In this document: piece after piece, positions 34,332 through 42,935 of the stretch
Numbering within the stretch: the stretch's first letter is position 1
Layout of the letters: every line of letters begins with the position of its first letter
Origin: Halosimplex halophilum
Lineage (GTDB): Archaea; Halobacteriota; Halobacteria; Halobacteriales; Haloarculaceae
Length of the DNA stretch: 64,000 nucleotides
Direction: 5' to 3'
NCBI RefSeq assembly: GCF_004698125.1
Contig: NZ_SRHV01000005.1
Location: forward strand, 372,001 to 436,000
The notes under the pieces: generated by a model
The model's input: the letters and a program-made list of their open reading frames with translations, nothing else
What the model was told of the DNA's origin: nothing
Databases searched by the model: none
Position numbers and translations under genes: made by a program

Positions 34332-35201
34332 ATGGACCTGCTCGTCGTCGGGGGAACGGGGCTGCTCGGGACGAACGTCCGCCGCGACGCGCGGGCGCGG
34401 GATGTCGCGGTCGCCGGCACGTCCCGCTCGCCGGCGGGCACCGACTGCGACCACGAACTCGACAAGACCGACCCCGAGGCCGTCGAGCGCGTCGTCGAAG
34501 CGGTCGACCCCGACGCCGTCGTCGACACGGCGGCCTTCCACGACGTGGACGCCTGCGAGACCGACCGCGCGACCGCCTGGGAGGTCAACGCCGCCGGGAC
34601 CGCCGCGGTGGCGCGAGCCGCGGACGCGGCCGGCGCCCACTACGTGTTCGTCTCGACGGACTACGTCTTCCCCGGCGACCCCGCGGAAGCCCCCTACCGC
34701 GCGACCGACCCGGTCGACCCCTGCAACTACTACGCCGAGACGAAGTTCGCCGGCGAGTGCGCGGCCCGACTGGCCGACCACGCGACGGTCGTCCGGCCCA
34801 GCGTCGTCTACGGGCTGGCGAACGACAACTTCCTCACATGGGTACTGGGCGAACTCGACGCGGGCGAGCCCGTCGGGATCGTCGACGACCAGACCTCGGC
34901 GCCGACCTACGCGCCCGACCTGGCGAGAGCGCTCGTCGACATCGTCGACCGGGGGCTGACCGGCACGTACCACGCGACCGGGCCGGAGTCGGTCTCCCGC
35001 TACGAGTTCACCGTCACGCTCGCCGAGACGCTCGGCTTCGACACCGACCTGGTCGACCCGATCACCACCGAGGAACTCGGCCAGCAGGCGCCGCGCCCGA
35101 CCGACAGCACGCTCGACTCGGCCCCGCTGTACGAGGCGCTCGGCTGGACGTTCCGCGAGCCCGCGACCGCCTTCGAGGCGATCGGCGACCGGCGGGAGTG
35201 A
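34332..35201 (+). CDS. rmlD: RmlD-like dTDP-4-dehydrorhamnose reductase
   Basis: A 289-residue SDR. NAD(P) loop GGTGLLG, then TAAFHDVDACE (the RmlD 'AAYT.VD.AE' block), FVSTDYVF, and the Tyr-x3-Lys site YYAETKFAGE. The late block DDQTSAPTYAPDLARAL is diagnostic of RmlD. The family makes the last step to dTDP-L-rhamnose. ATG34332 is chosen because the NAD loop begins immediately. The gene is divergent from the DPM1-like gene, sharing a 140-bp promoter region. RmlA and RmlC genes lie within 4 kb. Confidence 0.85.
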   Translation: MDLLVVGGTGLLGTNVRRDARARDVAVAGTSRSPAGTDCDHELDKTDPEAVERVVEAVDPDAVVDTAAFHDVDACETDRATAWEVNAAGTAAVARAADAAGAHYVFVSTDYVFPGDPAEAPYRATDPVDPCNYYAETKFAGECAARLADHATVVRPSVVYGLANDNFLTWVLGELDAGEPVGIVDDQTSAPTYAPDLARALVDIVDRGLTGTYHATGPESVSRYEFTVTLAETLGFDTDLVDPITTEELGQQAPRPTDSTLDSAPLYEALGWTFREPATAFEAIGDRRE

Positions 35202-35238
35202 GAGAGTCCCGGAGCGACGCTTCCCGGCTGGCCGACGG

Positions 35239-36168
35239 CTACAGCAGGCCCCGGAACTTGTCGGCGAGCTCGGCGACGCCGTCGTCGAGGGTGTAGGCCG
35301 TCTCGAAGCCCTCCGCCCGGATCTTCTCGTCGCTGACGATGTAGGAGAGCTGGTTGAGCTGTTCGGCCTCGACGTAGCCGACCTCGACGTCCGGGAAGTG
35401 TTTTTCGACGGCGTCGACCACGTCCTGCAGGCGGCCGTTCTGGCCGACGACGTTGTACGCCTCGCCGTCGCCGAGCTCGGCCGCGGCGAACAGCATCGAC
35501 CGCACGGCGTCCTGGACGTGCAGGTACGGGCGCTTCTGGTCCTCGGCGCCCTCGTAGACGGTCAGCGGTTCGCCCGTCGCCGCCAGCAGGGCGAACTTGT
35601 CGACGACGGTGTCGAAGCGCATCCCCGTCGTCCAGCCGTAGACGGTCCCCAGCCGGAGCGCGGTCAGGCCCGTCTCGCCGTCGTACCGGGCGAGCATCTC
35701 CTGTTCGGCCTCCAGCTTCGCCTCGCCGTAGGGCGACTCCGGGTCGCAGTCGAACGTCTCGTCGATCTCTTCCTCGGTCGTGCCGTACACCGAGCACGTC
35801 GAGACGTTGACGAACTGGTCGACGCCCGCGTCGCGGGCCGCCTCGTAGGTGGTCAGCGCCGCCTCGTGGTTGACCTCCCAGGTCTTCTCCGGGATGTCGA
35901 ACGTCTCGGGGGCGTTCGTGACCGCCGCGAGGTGAAAGACGGCGTCGACGCCGTCCATCGCCTCGCGGACCGCCTCCGCGTCGCGCACGTCGGCGTCGAC
36001 GAACTCGTAGTCGGCGTAGGCGGGCAGGTCCCACAGCGAGTGAAACCGGGGCTGGCGGTAGTTGTCGAGGATCCGGATCGTCTGGTCGGAGAAGGCGGGG
36101 TGGTCCGGCAGCTCCCGGATGAGCCGCGACCCCAGATAGCCGAGGCCGCCGGTCACGAGGACGGTCAT
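35239..36168 (-). CDS. NAD-dependent sugar epimerase/dehydratase (extended SDR)
   Basis: A 309-residue protein with TGGLGYLGS (NAD), VSTCSVYG (active-site Ser/Thr strand) and SPYGEAKLEAE (Tyr-x3-Lys). QKRPYLHVQDAVRSM marks nucleotide-sugar SDRs. It is last in an operon after the zinc-ribbon, rmlA and rmlC genes. The place suggests it could supply the 4,6-dehydratase step, but the RmlB signature (TDEVYG) is absent, so a 4-epimerase or reductase is equally likely. Confidence 0.78.
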   Translation of the reverse strand: MTVLVTGGLGYLGSRLIRELPDHPAFSDQTIRILDNYRQPRFHSLWDLPAYADYEFVDADVRDAEAVREAMDGVDAVFHLAAVTNAPETFDIPEKTWEVNHEAALTTYEAARDAGVDQFVNVSTCSVYGTTEEEIDETFDCDPESPYGEAKLEAEQEMLARYDGETGLTALRLGTVYGWTTGMRFDTVVDKFALLAATGEPLTVYEGAEDQKRPYLHVQDAVRSMLFAAAELGDGEAYNVVGQNGRLQDVVDAVEKHFPDVEVGYVEAEQLNQLSYIVSDEKIRAEGFETAYTLDDGVAELADKFRGLL

Positions 36169-36181
36169 GGGGGAAGTGCAG

Positions 36182-36364
36182 TCACTCCAGCGTATATTTC
36201 TCCCGGTTCTCGACGATGTGGGTGCGGTCGGCCTCCGGCAGGTCCGAAAACCGCAGGACGGCCTCGCAGTCGAGGCCCGGACACTTCAGCCGGCGCTCGG
36301 ACTCGAGGACGTTGCCGGCGACGACGGTGCCGCAGTCGGGACAGGTGTGGGTGATGATGCGCAT
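36182..36364 (-). CDS. Small zinc-ribbon protein (60 aa)
   Basis: Sixty residues starting at ATG36364, whose first base overlaps the stop of rmlA (TGATG). Two Cys pairs, CPDC near residue 8 and CPGLDC near residue 29, make a zinc ribbon; the rest is charged. It is translated inside the rmlA operon, with the SDR gene 13 nt downstream. No catalytic domain is visible. It may stabilise or regulate a neighbouring enzyme, or bind nucleic acid; the function is unknown. Confidence 0.7.
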   Translation of the reverse strand: MRIITHTCPDCGTVVAGNVLESERRLKCPGLDCEAVLRFSDLPEADRTHIVENREKYTLE

Positions 36365-37437
36365 CAGAGTTCGAGCGATGAGTTGCGGCCGACGACGAGC
36401 TGGTCGCCCGCCGGTCGGCGGTCGGTGTTCGGTCTGATCGTCGCCTTCCGGCCGACGAGGCTGTCGACGACCGTTCGGTCGGCGGTGATCTCGTTTTCGC
36501 CCATCGTGACGCTGGACTCGATGTGTACGTCGTCGACCGTCGAGTCGTCGCCGATGCTCGTGTAGGGCCCGACGTAGGCCCCCGGCCCGATGCGGGTGTT
36601 CTCGCCGATCGAGACCGGACCGCGGACGACCGCCCCCGCCTCGATGACGCTGCCCTCGCCGAGCTGGACGCGGCCGCGGACGTTCGCGCCGTCCTCGACG
36701 GTCCCGCGGATGTCGGTCTCGATGGCGTCGAGGACGAGCCGGTTCGCGTGGAGCACGTCCTCGGGCTTGCCGGTGTCTTTCCACCAGCCGTGGACCTCGT
36801 GGGACTGGACGCGGGCGCCGTCGTCGAGCAGCCCCTGGATGGCCTCGGTGATCTCCAGCTCGCCCCGCCAGGACGGTTCGAGCGCCTCGATCTGCTCGAA
36901 GATCGCCGGGGTGAACACGTAGATGCCGATGAGCGCCAGGTCCGACGGCGGGTCGTCGGGCTTCTCGACGAGCCCGACCACGTCCCCCGACTCGTCGATG
37001 TCGACGATCCCGTACCGCGAGGGCTCGTCGACGGCCTGGACGCCGATCCCCGCGGCGTACTTGTCGGGGTCGAAGTCCCCCACGAGGTCGGTGATCCCGT
37101 CGCGCATCAGGTCGTCGCCGAGGTAGACGACGAACGGCTCGTCGCCGACGAACTCGCGGGCGCAGCCGACGGCGTGAGCGAGCCCGAGTGGCTCGCCCTG
37201 CACGATGTAGGTGATGTCGACCCCGAACTCGCTGCCGTCGCCGAAGTACGCCTGGATCGCCTCCCGTCCCTTGTCCCCGAGGACGATCCCGATCTCGTCG
37301 ATGCCGGCCTCGACCAGATCGTCGAGGGCGTACTCGACGACCGGCTTGTTGGCGACCGGGACGAGCTGTTTCGGCCCGGTGTGGGTGATCGGCCGGAGCC
37401 GCGAGCCCGTCCCCCCCGCGAGGATGACCCCCTTCAT
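36364..37437 (-). CDS. rmlA: Glucose-1-phosphate thymidylyltransferase (RmlA, long archaeal form)
   Basis: A 357-residue enzyme. Nucleotidyltransferase motifs GGTGSRLRPIT and GPKQLVPVANKP open the protein, YLGDDLM carries the metal Asp, and VEKP with GWWKDTGKPED closes the sugar site. After about residue 235, hexapeptide repeats (VRGRVQLGEGSVIEAGAVV) build a left-handed beta-helix, as in the long RmlA/Agl11 type. It makes dTDP-glucose (or UDP-glucose). It sits between rmlC and the zinc-ribbon gene. Confidence 0.9.
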   Translation of the reverse strand: MKGVILAGGTGSRLRPITHTGPKQLVPVANKPVVEYALDDLVEAGIDEIGIVLGDKGREAIQAYFGDGSEFGVDITYIVQGEPLGLAHAVGCAREFVGDEPFVVYLGDDLMRDGITDLVGDFDPDKYAAGIGVQAVDEPSRYGIVDIDESGDVVGLVEKPDDPPSDLALIGIYVFTPAIFEQIEALEPSWRGELEITEAIQGLLDDGARVQSHEVHGWWKDTGKPEDVLHANRLVLDAIETDIRGTVEDGANVRGRVQLGEGSVIEAGAVVRGPVSIGENTRIGPGAYVGPYTSIGDDSTVDDVHIESSVTMGENEITADRTVVDSLVGRKATIRPNTDRRPAGDQLVVGRNSSLEL

Positions 37438-37467
37438 CGGTGGGTCCCCGTCGCTCGCCGCCGGTGG

Positions 37468-37938
37468 TCACTCATGGGGCGGTTCCTCCCAGTCCAGCGG
37501 GATCCGGTCGGTGTCGTAGGGGAGCCGTTCCTCGTCGGGGTCCTCGTAGTCGTAGAGGTTCGTCGGGAAGTTCAACAGCAGCGCCCGCTCGTCGCCGACG
37601 ACCTTGAACCCGTGCCAGCAGTCCCCGGGCACCCGGACGGCCTGGGGGTTGCCCTCGCCGATGATGTAGGTGTCGAGTTCCCCCTCTGTGGGCGAGTCCT
37701 CGCGCTCGTCGTAGATGCCGACCTTGACCTTCCCCTCGGGGACGACGAAGTGGTCGATCTGCCCGCGGTGGTGGCGGTGCCACGCCCGGATGATGCCAGG
37801 GTAGGACATCGAGTAGTAGGACATCGCCGGCTCGTCCTCGCCGGCGTAGAAGTCCCAGTCGCTGCGCCACACTTCCGTCAGCGACCCGCGCTCGTCCGCG
37901 TTGACCTGCAGATCGCGGACCGCTACGTCGTGGATCAT
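37468..37938 (-). CDS. rmlC: RmlC-like dTDP-4-dehydrorhamnose 3,5-epimerase
   Basis: A 156-residue single-domain cupin. DERGSLTEVWRSDWD and MSYYSMSYPGIIRAWHRH give the RmlC active site (His acting as base), with DCWHGFKVVG and FPTNLYDYEDPDE as the later blocks. The family epimerises dTDP-4-keto-6-deoxyglucose. Its start is ATG37938. It lies 30 nt upstream of rmlA in the same operon. Confidence 0.87.
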   Translation of the reverse strand: MIHDVAVRDLQVNADERGSLTEVWRSDWDFYAGEDEPAMSYYSMSYPGIIRAWHRHHRGQIDHFVVPEGKVKVGIYDEREDSPTEGELDTYIIGEGNPQAVRVPGDCWHGFKVVGDERALLLNFPTNLYDYEDPDEERLPYDTDRIPLDWEEPPHE

Positions 37939-38000
37939 ACCCCCGACATCGGACGGCCGTCGCTTACGGATTTCGGTCGCTCGACTCCGGCGTCGCCGCG

Positions 38001-39674
38001 CTAGTTGCCGGTGGCGTTCCCCGGAGGCTCGATCCCCTTCGTGTAGACGTAGACGCGCTCGTCGTCCATCCGTCCCTCGGCGTCCTCGAACTGGTCGTAC
38101 AGTCCGTGGGGGAACCGCGTCTCGAACGGCGATTCGACGACCGCGTACCGCGTCAGGTTCTCGGCGATCCAGTCGTCGGCCGACAGCGGCATGAACGGGT
38201 TGTAGACGACCCACACCCGCTCGTGACTTTCGATCACGTCCCGCATCTCGGCGTTCGTCTCCAGGGCCGGCGCGCCCGTGTGGTAGCTGTTGTTCGTGCC
38301 CGACCACTGCAGCGTGTGGCCGTTGCCCCGGTAGTCCACGTCTCCGGTCCAGTAGTGGACCTTCTTCGGTCGGTTGGTGATAATGATGTCGCCCGGCTGC
38401 CGGGCGTCGCCGACTCGCTCCAGGGCGCGCTGGTAGTCCGGCTGTGGCTCTTCGAGCTGTGACAGGGTGTGCGGGTCGGCGGTGGCGCGCACGTCCTGTG
38501 CCACCGGCGTGGCGACGAGCAGAACGACGACGCTCGCGAGCGCGGCGTTGCGGTACAGCGCGGTATCGTCGAAGCGCGTCGCGGCCCAGTCGGTGGCCGC
38601 GACCACCCCCCGTGCGGCCAGCAGGAGGAACGCGGGCGTGAACACCAGCAGATAGCGCGGCCGCCAGATGAACCGGAAGTTCTCGCCGAGGTAGGCGAAC
38701 AGGACCAGCGGCGCGAACAGCCAGACGAGCACGAGCGCCGTGTGCTCGGTCCGCTCCCACAGCGCCACGCCGATCCCCACCAGGGCAGCGACGGTGAGCA
38801 GCGGGTAGTACGAGAAGAAGAAGTGCGGGACCGATCGCCCGGAGATGGGGTGTTCCCAGATCGCGACCGACTGGACGACCCCCGCACCCGGCACGAAATC
38901 GAAGAGGGAGGGCGGAACGAGCAGTTGCTGGGCGAGCACCAGCGTCGTGACGTTGAGTGCGACGACGGCCCAGACGACCAGCTTCGCGTAGACGAGCCGG
39001 TTCGGTTCGTCCGCGGACGGGACGAGCAGCGCCAGCCCGACGACCAGCGGAACCACGAGCCACTGCCTGTGGGTGTAGGACGCCGCGGCGACCGCGAGCG
39101 CGAAACCCGCGGCGTACACCCCGACTCGCAGCCGCGCGTCCGTCGGGATTCGAACGTCCGAGAGCGGGTCGACGAGCTCGTCGATGCGGAGGTAACAGTA
39201 GACGGCGAGCACGACGAAACACTGCAGCAGCGCGTAGAACCGGGCGGTCCGCGACCACGCGACCGTCACGAGCGAGAATGCCTGCAGCGCCGCGGCGGCG
39301 TACCCGACGCGGCGACCGAACGTGCGGGCGCCGATGGCGTAGACGAGAGGGACGGTCGCGGTCGCGAACAGTGCGACCGGGAGCCGGAGTCCGACGGGAC
39401 CGTCGCCGACCAGCGCCGTCGAGTAACGCGCGAGGTACGTCAGGAGGATGCCCCGACCGTACGTTCGGCCGGACGGCAGCGTGTCGGTCCCCGTCTCGGC
39501 GAGCCCGCGGGCGACCATCCCCGTGATCGCTTCCCCGTCGAGGATCGGGGCCTGGCCGAGCCCGTACAGGCGGACGGCCGCCGCCAGCGCCGTGAGCGCG
39601 GCGACGACCGCGACCGGGGCGTACCGCCGGTACGAGTCCGTCGCCTCTTCGCGGGTCCACACGTCGTCGCCCAT
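38001..39674 (-). CDS. GT39/PMT-like membrane glycosyltransferase
   Basis: A 557-residue protein with about 11-12 membrane helices. The first outer loop shows LDGEAITGMV (Asp46, Glu48), a GT-C type acidic pair. The last 150 residues form an external domain with a DIIITNRPKKVHYWTG segment. It should transfer a sugar from a polyprenyl-phosphate carrier on the outer face. It lies 62 bp upstream of rmlC in the same direction, so it may start that operon. Donor and acceptor are unknown. Confidence 0.75.
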   Translation of the reverse strand: MGDDVWTREEATDSYRRYAPVAVVAALTALAAAVRLYGLGQAPILDGEAITGMVARGLAETGTDTLPSGRTYGRGILLTYLARYSTALVGDGPVGLRLPVALFATATVPLVYAIGARTFGRRVGYAAAALQAFSLVTVAWSRTARFYALLQCFVVLAVYCYLRIDELVDPLSDVRIPTDARLRVGVYAAGFALAVAAASYTHRQWLVVPLVVGLALLVPSADEPNRLVYAKLVVWAVVALNVTTLVLAQQLLVPPSLFDFVPGAGVVQSVAIWEHPISGRSVPHFFFSYYPLLTVAALVGIGVALWERTEHTALVLVWLFAPLVLFAYLGENFRFIWRPRYLLVFTPAFLLLAARGVVAATDWAATRFDDTALYRNAALASVVVLLVATPVAQDVRATADPHTLSQLEEPQPDYQRALERVGDARQPGDIIITNRPKKVHYWTGDVDYRGNGHTLQWSGTNNSYHTGAPALETNAEMRDVIESHERVWVVYNPFMPLSADDWIAENLTRYAVVESPFETRFPHGLYDQFEDAEGRMDDERVYVYTKGIEPPGNATGN

Positions 39675-39728
39675 CTCAGGTCCACCTCAGCGCCGGCTGC
39701 GATTTGAGCCTTTCCTCCGCGTGCGGGA

Positions 39729-39753
39729 CCGACCCCGCCGACTGTGGGGTCGG
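39729..39753. other. Hairpin in a 171-bp intergenic stretch
   Basis: CCGACCCC and GGGGTCGG form a perfect 8-bp stem around a 9-nt loop, about 95 bp beyond the stop of the YdjM-like gene. It may be an RNA structure or transcript end, but there is no T-run. The rest of 39675-39845 shows nothing. Confidence 0.25.
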
Positions 39754-39845
39754 CTGTCCAGTTGTCCCCGACGAGGTGACGCCGCCGATGTCGTCTCGGG
39801 ACGGCCGGACGCGACCGCATCGTCCGGTCGGCTGGCCGGGCGCTC

Positions 39846-40358
39846 TCACGTCGTCTCCGCCTCCGCTGTCTCCGTATTCGGTCGATAGCGACACCAGTAC
39901 CACGCCGCCGCGGCGAGCGCGGCGGCGACGACCAGTGGCCACAGGTCCGTGCTGGTGTACAGCCCCGGTGTCGGCGGCTGGTACGGCGTGAGCGGCCAGA
40001 AGACCGACTGCGACCGCCCGTCCGGCACGCGGATGAGCGCGTCGGTGAACAGGTGCGAGATCGCCCCGACGGACAGCAGCGCGAACACGCGGCGTCGCTG
40101 GTCGGGGACGGCGACCACGACCCCACCGAGTATCAACAGTAGCACGCCGCCCCCGGTCTGGAGCGCCGTCCAGTCGACGAGGACGCCGAACCGGTCGTAG
40201 ATCACACCTGGGGGGAGGATAGTACCGAGATGATCCAGGTCGGGCAGGAGTGCGCCGAGCATCCCGACCGTGACTGCCGCTGGTCCCCAGTCGTAGCGCG
40301 TCGAGAGCGCCGTGCAGACGGCATAGGCCAGCAGGACGTGCGCCAGCAAGTCAGGCAT
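39846..40358 (-). CDS. YdjM-like membrane-bound metal-dependent hydrolase
   Basis: A 170-residue protein with four hydrophobic helices. It starts with MPDLLAHVLLAYA (His in the first helix) and has LLPDLDHL and SHLFTDAL motifs: the His/Asp set of the YdjM/DUF457 membrane hydrolase family, related to phospholipase-C-like metal proteins. Its start overlaps the end of the upstream gene by 8 nt, so the two are co-translated. Substrate unknown. Confidence 0.75.
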   Translation of the reverse strand: MPDLLAHVLLAYAVCTALSTRYDWGPAAVTVGMLGALLPDLDHLGTILPPGVIYDRFGVLVDWTALQTGGGVLLLILGGVVVAVPDQRRRVFALLSVGAISHLFTDALIRVPDGRSQSVFWPLTPYQPPTPGLYTSTDLWPLVVAAALAAAAWYWCRYRPNTETAEAETT

Positions 40359-40881
40359 CGCTTTCCTCCCCTTCCGACTCGAAGATGTTTCCGAATTCGA
40401 TAGGACGGGACCGCGGACGTGCCTGTAGTCGCAGGAGGTCGATCCGCCAGTGACGGAGCAGTCGCATTAGCACCCACAGGCCCGCGACGGCCGAGAGCAC
40501 TCTGGTTCGCCAGTACGACCCGCCGGGTTTCCGGACGACTTCGATGGCCTCGACCGTGCTTTCTGGCCGGAGTACGCCGTATACAGACAGTACGTCTCCC
40601 TCTTGAGCCGCCCCGTCGTATCCGTCGACGGTGAGTTCGACAGGTCCGTGTAGCGTCGACTCTCCACGGATCTGTAGCGGGTCGGTGGAGACCACAGTCC
40701 CGTATACGTGTACCTGCTGTCCCAGATAGTCATCGTATCCCGAGGCAACGTCGCCGGTTCCGGCCGGGATCCCCTGGTCGGGGTGTGGGCCCAGCGAGCC
40801 GAAGCCCACAATTGCAGCTCCGAGACAGCCGACCAGCACGACGAGTACGACGGCACGATACGCGGCGCGTTCTCTGTGCAC
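40351..40881 (-). CDS. Membrane-anchored protein with an OB-fold-like external domain
   Basis: A 176-residue protein. The start is GTG40881: a TATAG box lies 25 nt upstream, and the only upstream ATG is in the divergent gene. It has a helix at residues about 8-25 and another at about 125-142. Between them lies a small beta-rich domain (QQVHVYGTVVSTDPLQI ... GDVLSVYGVL) resembling an OB fold. The C-terminal 30 residues are basic then acidic. No enzyme motif is visible. It is paired by overlap with the YdjM-like gene; a shared role in membrane or envelope maintenance is inference. Confidence 0.65.
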   Translation of the reverse strand: MHRERAAYRAVVLVVLVGCLGAAIVGFGSLGPHPDQGIPAGTGDVASGYDDYLGQQVHVYGTVVSTDPLQIRGESTLHGPVELTVDGYDGAAQEGDVLSVYGVLRPESTVEAIEVVRKPGGSYWRTRVLSAVAGLWVLMRLLRHWRIDLLRLQARPRSRPIEFGNIFESEGEESDA

Positions 40882-40941
40882 GTGTTCTGTTCGGCGACAC
40901 CAATAGCTATAAGTTCGGCGTTTAATCAATACAGCAGTAAC
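40882..40941. promoter_or_regulatory. Divergent promoter region between OB-fold gene and GT2 gene
   Basis: Only 60 bp separates two opposite GTG starts. TATAG on the minus strand and CTATAAG/TTTAAT on the plus strand overlap near 40905-40925, so one AT-rich block probably serves both directions. Confidence 0.5.
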
Positions 40942-41928
40942 GTGGCGACCATCCCGAAGGCGAAACCAGAGCAGGAGGGTTTGCAGGAGGAAGTCGAACT
41001 CTCCGTCGTCCTGCCGGTGTACAACGAGGAGGGCAACCTCCGGCCGCTCGCCGAGGAGATCCGCGAAGTCGCCGATGAGCACTACGAACGCTGGGAAGTC
41101 ATCTTCGTCGACGACGGGTCCCGTGACGGGAGCTTCGAGACGCTCGAATCGCTTCACGGGGCAGACCCACGCTTCAAGGCCCTGAAGTTCCGGAAGAACT
41201 TCGGTCAGAGCCCCGCGATCGATGCGGGCCTCGATTTCGCCGCCGGGGAGATTATCGTGACGATGGACGCCGACGGGCAGAACGACCCCGCCGATATCCC
41301 GAAGCTCATCGACAAACTCGAAGAGGGATACGACTGCGTGTCCGGCTGGCGCCGCGACCGTGACGACCCGTTCACCAAGCGGTTCTTCTCGCGGCTTGCA
41401 TCCGGGATGCGGCAGATGTTTCTCGGGACGGATTTGCATGACTACGGCTGTACGCTGAAAGCGTTTCGCCGTCCCGCCGCGAAGGATATCGACCTCGACG
41501 GCGAAATGCACCGATACATCCCAGCGCTGCTGAGCTGGCACGGGTATCGGATCGCGGAAGTCGAGGTCAACCACCGTCCCCGACGTAACGGGGAAACGAA
41601 GTACTCCTGGCAGCGGCTCCCGAAGGGCTTTCTCGATCTAGTGAACGTCTGGTTCTGGCAGAAGTTCTCCGGGCGCCCCCTGCACATCTTCGGTGGCCTG
41701 GGTGTGCTGTCGATGTTCATCGGGACACTCGGCGGAATATATACTATCTGGCTGAAGCTCGCTGCCGGCGCGAATCTTTCCGATACTGCGTTACCGCTGT
41801 TTTCCGTCTTCATGATTATGATCGGCGTGCAGTTCTTCATTTCGGGTATCCTGGCCGATATCGGGATCAAGGGTTACCAGCACGCCAAGAATGAAGAGCC
41901 GTATCGAATCCAAGAGGTATATAAGTAG
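40942..41928 (+). CDS. Polyprenyl-phosphate glycosyltransferase (GtrB/DPM1-like GT2)
   Basis: A 328-residue protein starting at GTG. The GT-A domain has SVVLPVYNEEGNL, IFVDDGSRDGS and the metal site TMDADGQNDP (Asp109, Asp111). YGCTLKAFRR and RPRRNGETKYSW are typical of GtrB-type enzymes that load a sugar on undecaprenyl or dolichyl phosphate. Two membrane helices follow (about 250-275 and 285-310). It is the last GC-rich gene before base composition drops sharply. It could supply the donor for the GT-C enzymes. Confidence 0.87.
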   Translation: MATIPKAKPEQEGLQEEVELSVVLPVYNEEGNLRPLAEEIREVADEHYERWEVIFVDDGSRDGSFETLESLHGADPRFKALKFRKNFGQSPAIDAGLDFAAGEIIVTMDADGQNDPADIPKLIDKLEEGYDCVSGWRRDRDDPFTKRFFSRLASGMRQMFLGTDLHDYGCTLKAFRRPAAKDIDLDGEMHRYIPALLSWHGYRIAEVEVNHRPRRNGETKYSWQRLPKGFLDLVNVWFWQKFSGRPLHIFGGLGVLSMFIGTLGGIYTIWLKLAAGANLSDTALPLFSVFMIMIGVQFFISGILADIGIKGYQHAKNEEPYRIQEVYK

Positions 41929-42087
41929 TTGCTCTTGGTCTAAGCATATGGGTTTACCGGACTCATCCGTTGTCCTAAATTACTTAAGTCGATCCGCGGA
42001 TTTGGGACGTATGAGTCTTGATATTCGAATCCCGTTTCCGGAGAGTGGTTTAAGTTGCGAGACGAATATAACAAACGAGAATTAATA

Positions 42088-42900
42088 ATGGGAACAGACG
42101 CTATAAATCAAACACTTGGCCTCGCTCAGAAACTAAACATCTTCGGAGATGAAAGTTGGCAGGAGCGCTTGGTGAGTCCTCTCTTCGATACAGAGACCAG
42201 AACTGAGATCAAACTAGAGCTACTGTTTGAGGGCATTGACTTCACTGATCAAACTGTCCTCGATGTCGGTGCTGGTAACGGAATATATAGTCTCTTTGCC
42301 GTGTGTGCCGGGGCTGACCGCATCGTTGCATTAGAGCCGGCTGGAGATGGCAGCAATGGCATTAATGTTAACGGCGTTCGTACCGTTGCAGAATCCGTTG
42401 AAACAATCGAAGTGGTCTCCGAACCGCTCCAGAATTTCAAATCAAACGAACAATTTGATATCGTTATAATGCGAAATGTCATTAATCATCTTGATGAGGA
42501 CGCAACTCGGGACCTCCTAACTGACCCAACTGCGCACCAGCGATACCAAGATATTTTTGGACACCTCGGGGATTTGACCGCCGACGACGCGACAATAGTG
42601 ATAACGGACTCTTCACGCAACAATTATCTCCGATTTCTCGGTGAGCGGAATCCATTTATTGGTTCTCGTGATTGGCCTATTCATCAAGCGCCCGAGGTCT
42701 GGGCTACACTGCTTTCCCATCAAGGGTTTGCCGTTAGAGATATCCGTTGGCGATCAACGCTCTCACTACTTGGTCCGGTAGGGAAGAGATTATTTAGTAA
42801 CCGATTAGTATCCCATCTCACGAGTAGTAACTTCATTCTTATAATGGATCGTATGCGTTCAGATGACCGAATGATAGGGGAGAGTTCCCCAGACGAATGA
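42088..42900 (+). CDS. SAM-dependent methyltransferase
   Basis: A 270-residue class I methyltransferase. VLDVGAGNGIYSLFA binds SAM, with VALEPAG as the acidic loop, and IVIMRNVINHL follows as motif IV. The C-terminal part is less conserved and would hold the substrate. It begins the AT-rich island; ATG42088 is preferred over an upstream TTG. In this context O-methylation of a sugar is likely, but small-molecule or lipid targets are possible. Confidence 0.78.
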   Translation: MGTDAINQTLGLAQKLNIFGDESWQERLVSPLFDTETRTEIKLELLFEGIDFTDQTVLDVGAGNGIYSLFAVCAGADRIVALEPAGDGSNGINVNGVRTVAESVETIEVVSEPLQNFKSNEQFDIVIMRNVINHLDEDATRDLLTDPTAHQRYQDIFGHLGDLTADDATIVITDSSRNNYLRFLGERNPFIGSRDWPIHQAPEVWATLLSHQGFAVRDIRWRSTLSLLGPVGKRLFSNRLVSHLTSSNFILIMDRMRSDDRMIGESSPDE

Positions 42901-42935
42901 TTCAAATACCTCAGGTGATTCGCCGCAAGTGAAAT

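Noticed and set aside
40882-41574. N-terminal extension of the OB-fold gene to an upstream ATG
   Set aside because: It would cover most of the divergent GT2 gene; GTG40881 with a TATA box 25 nt upstream is better.
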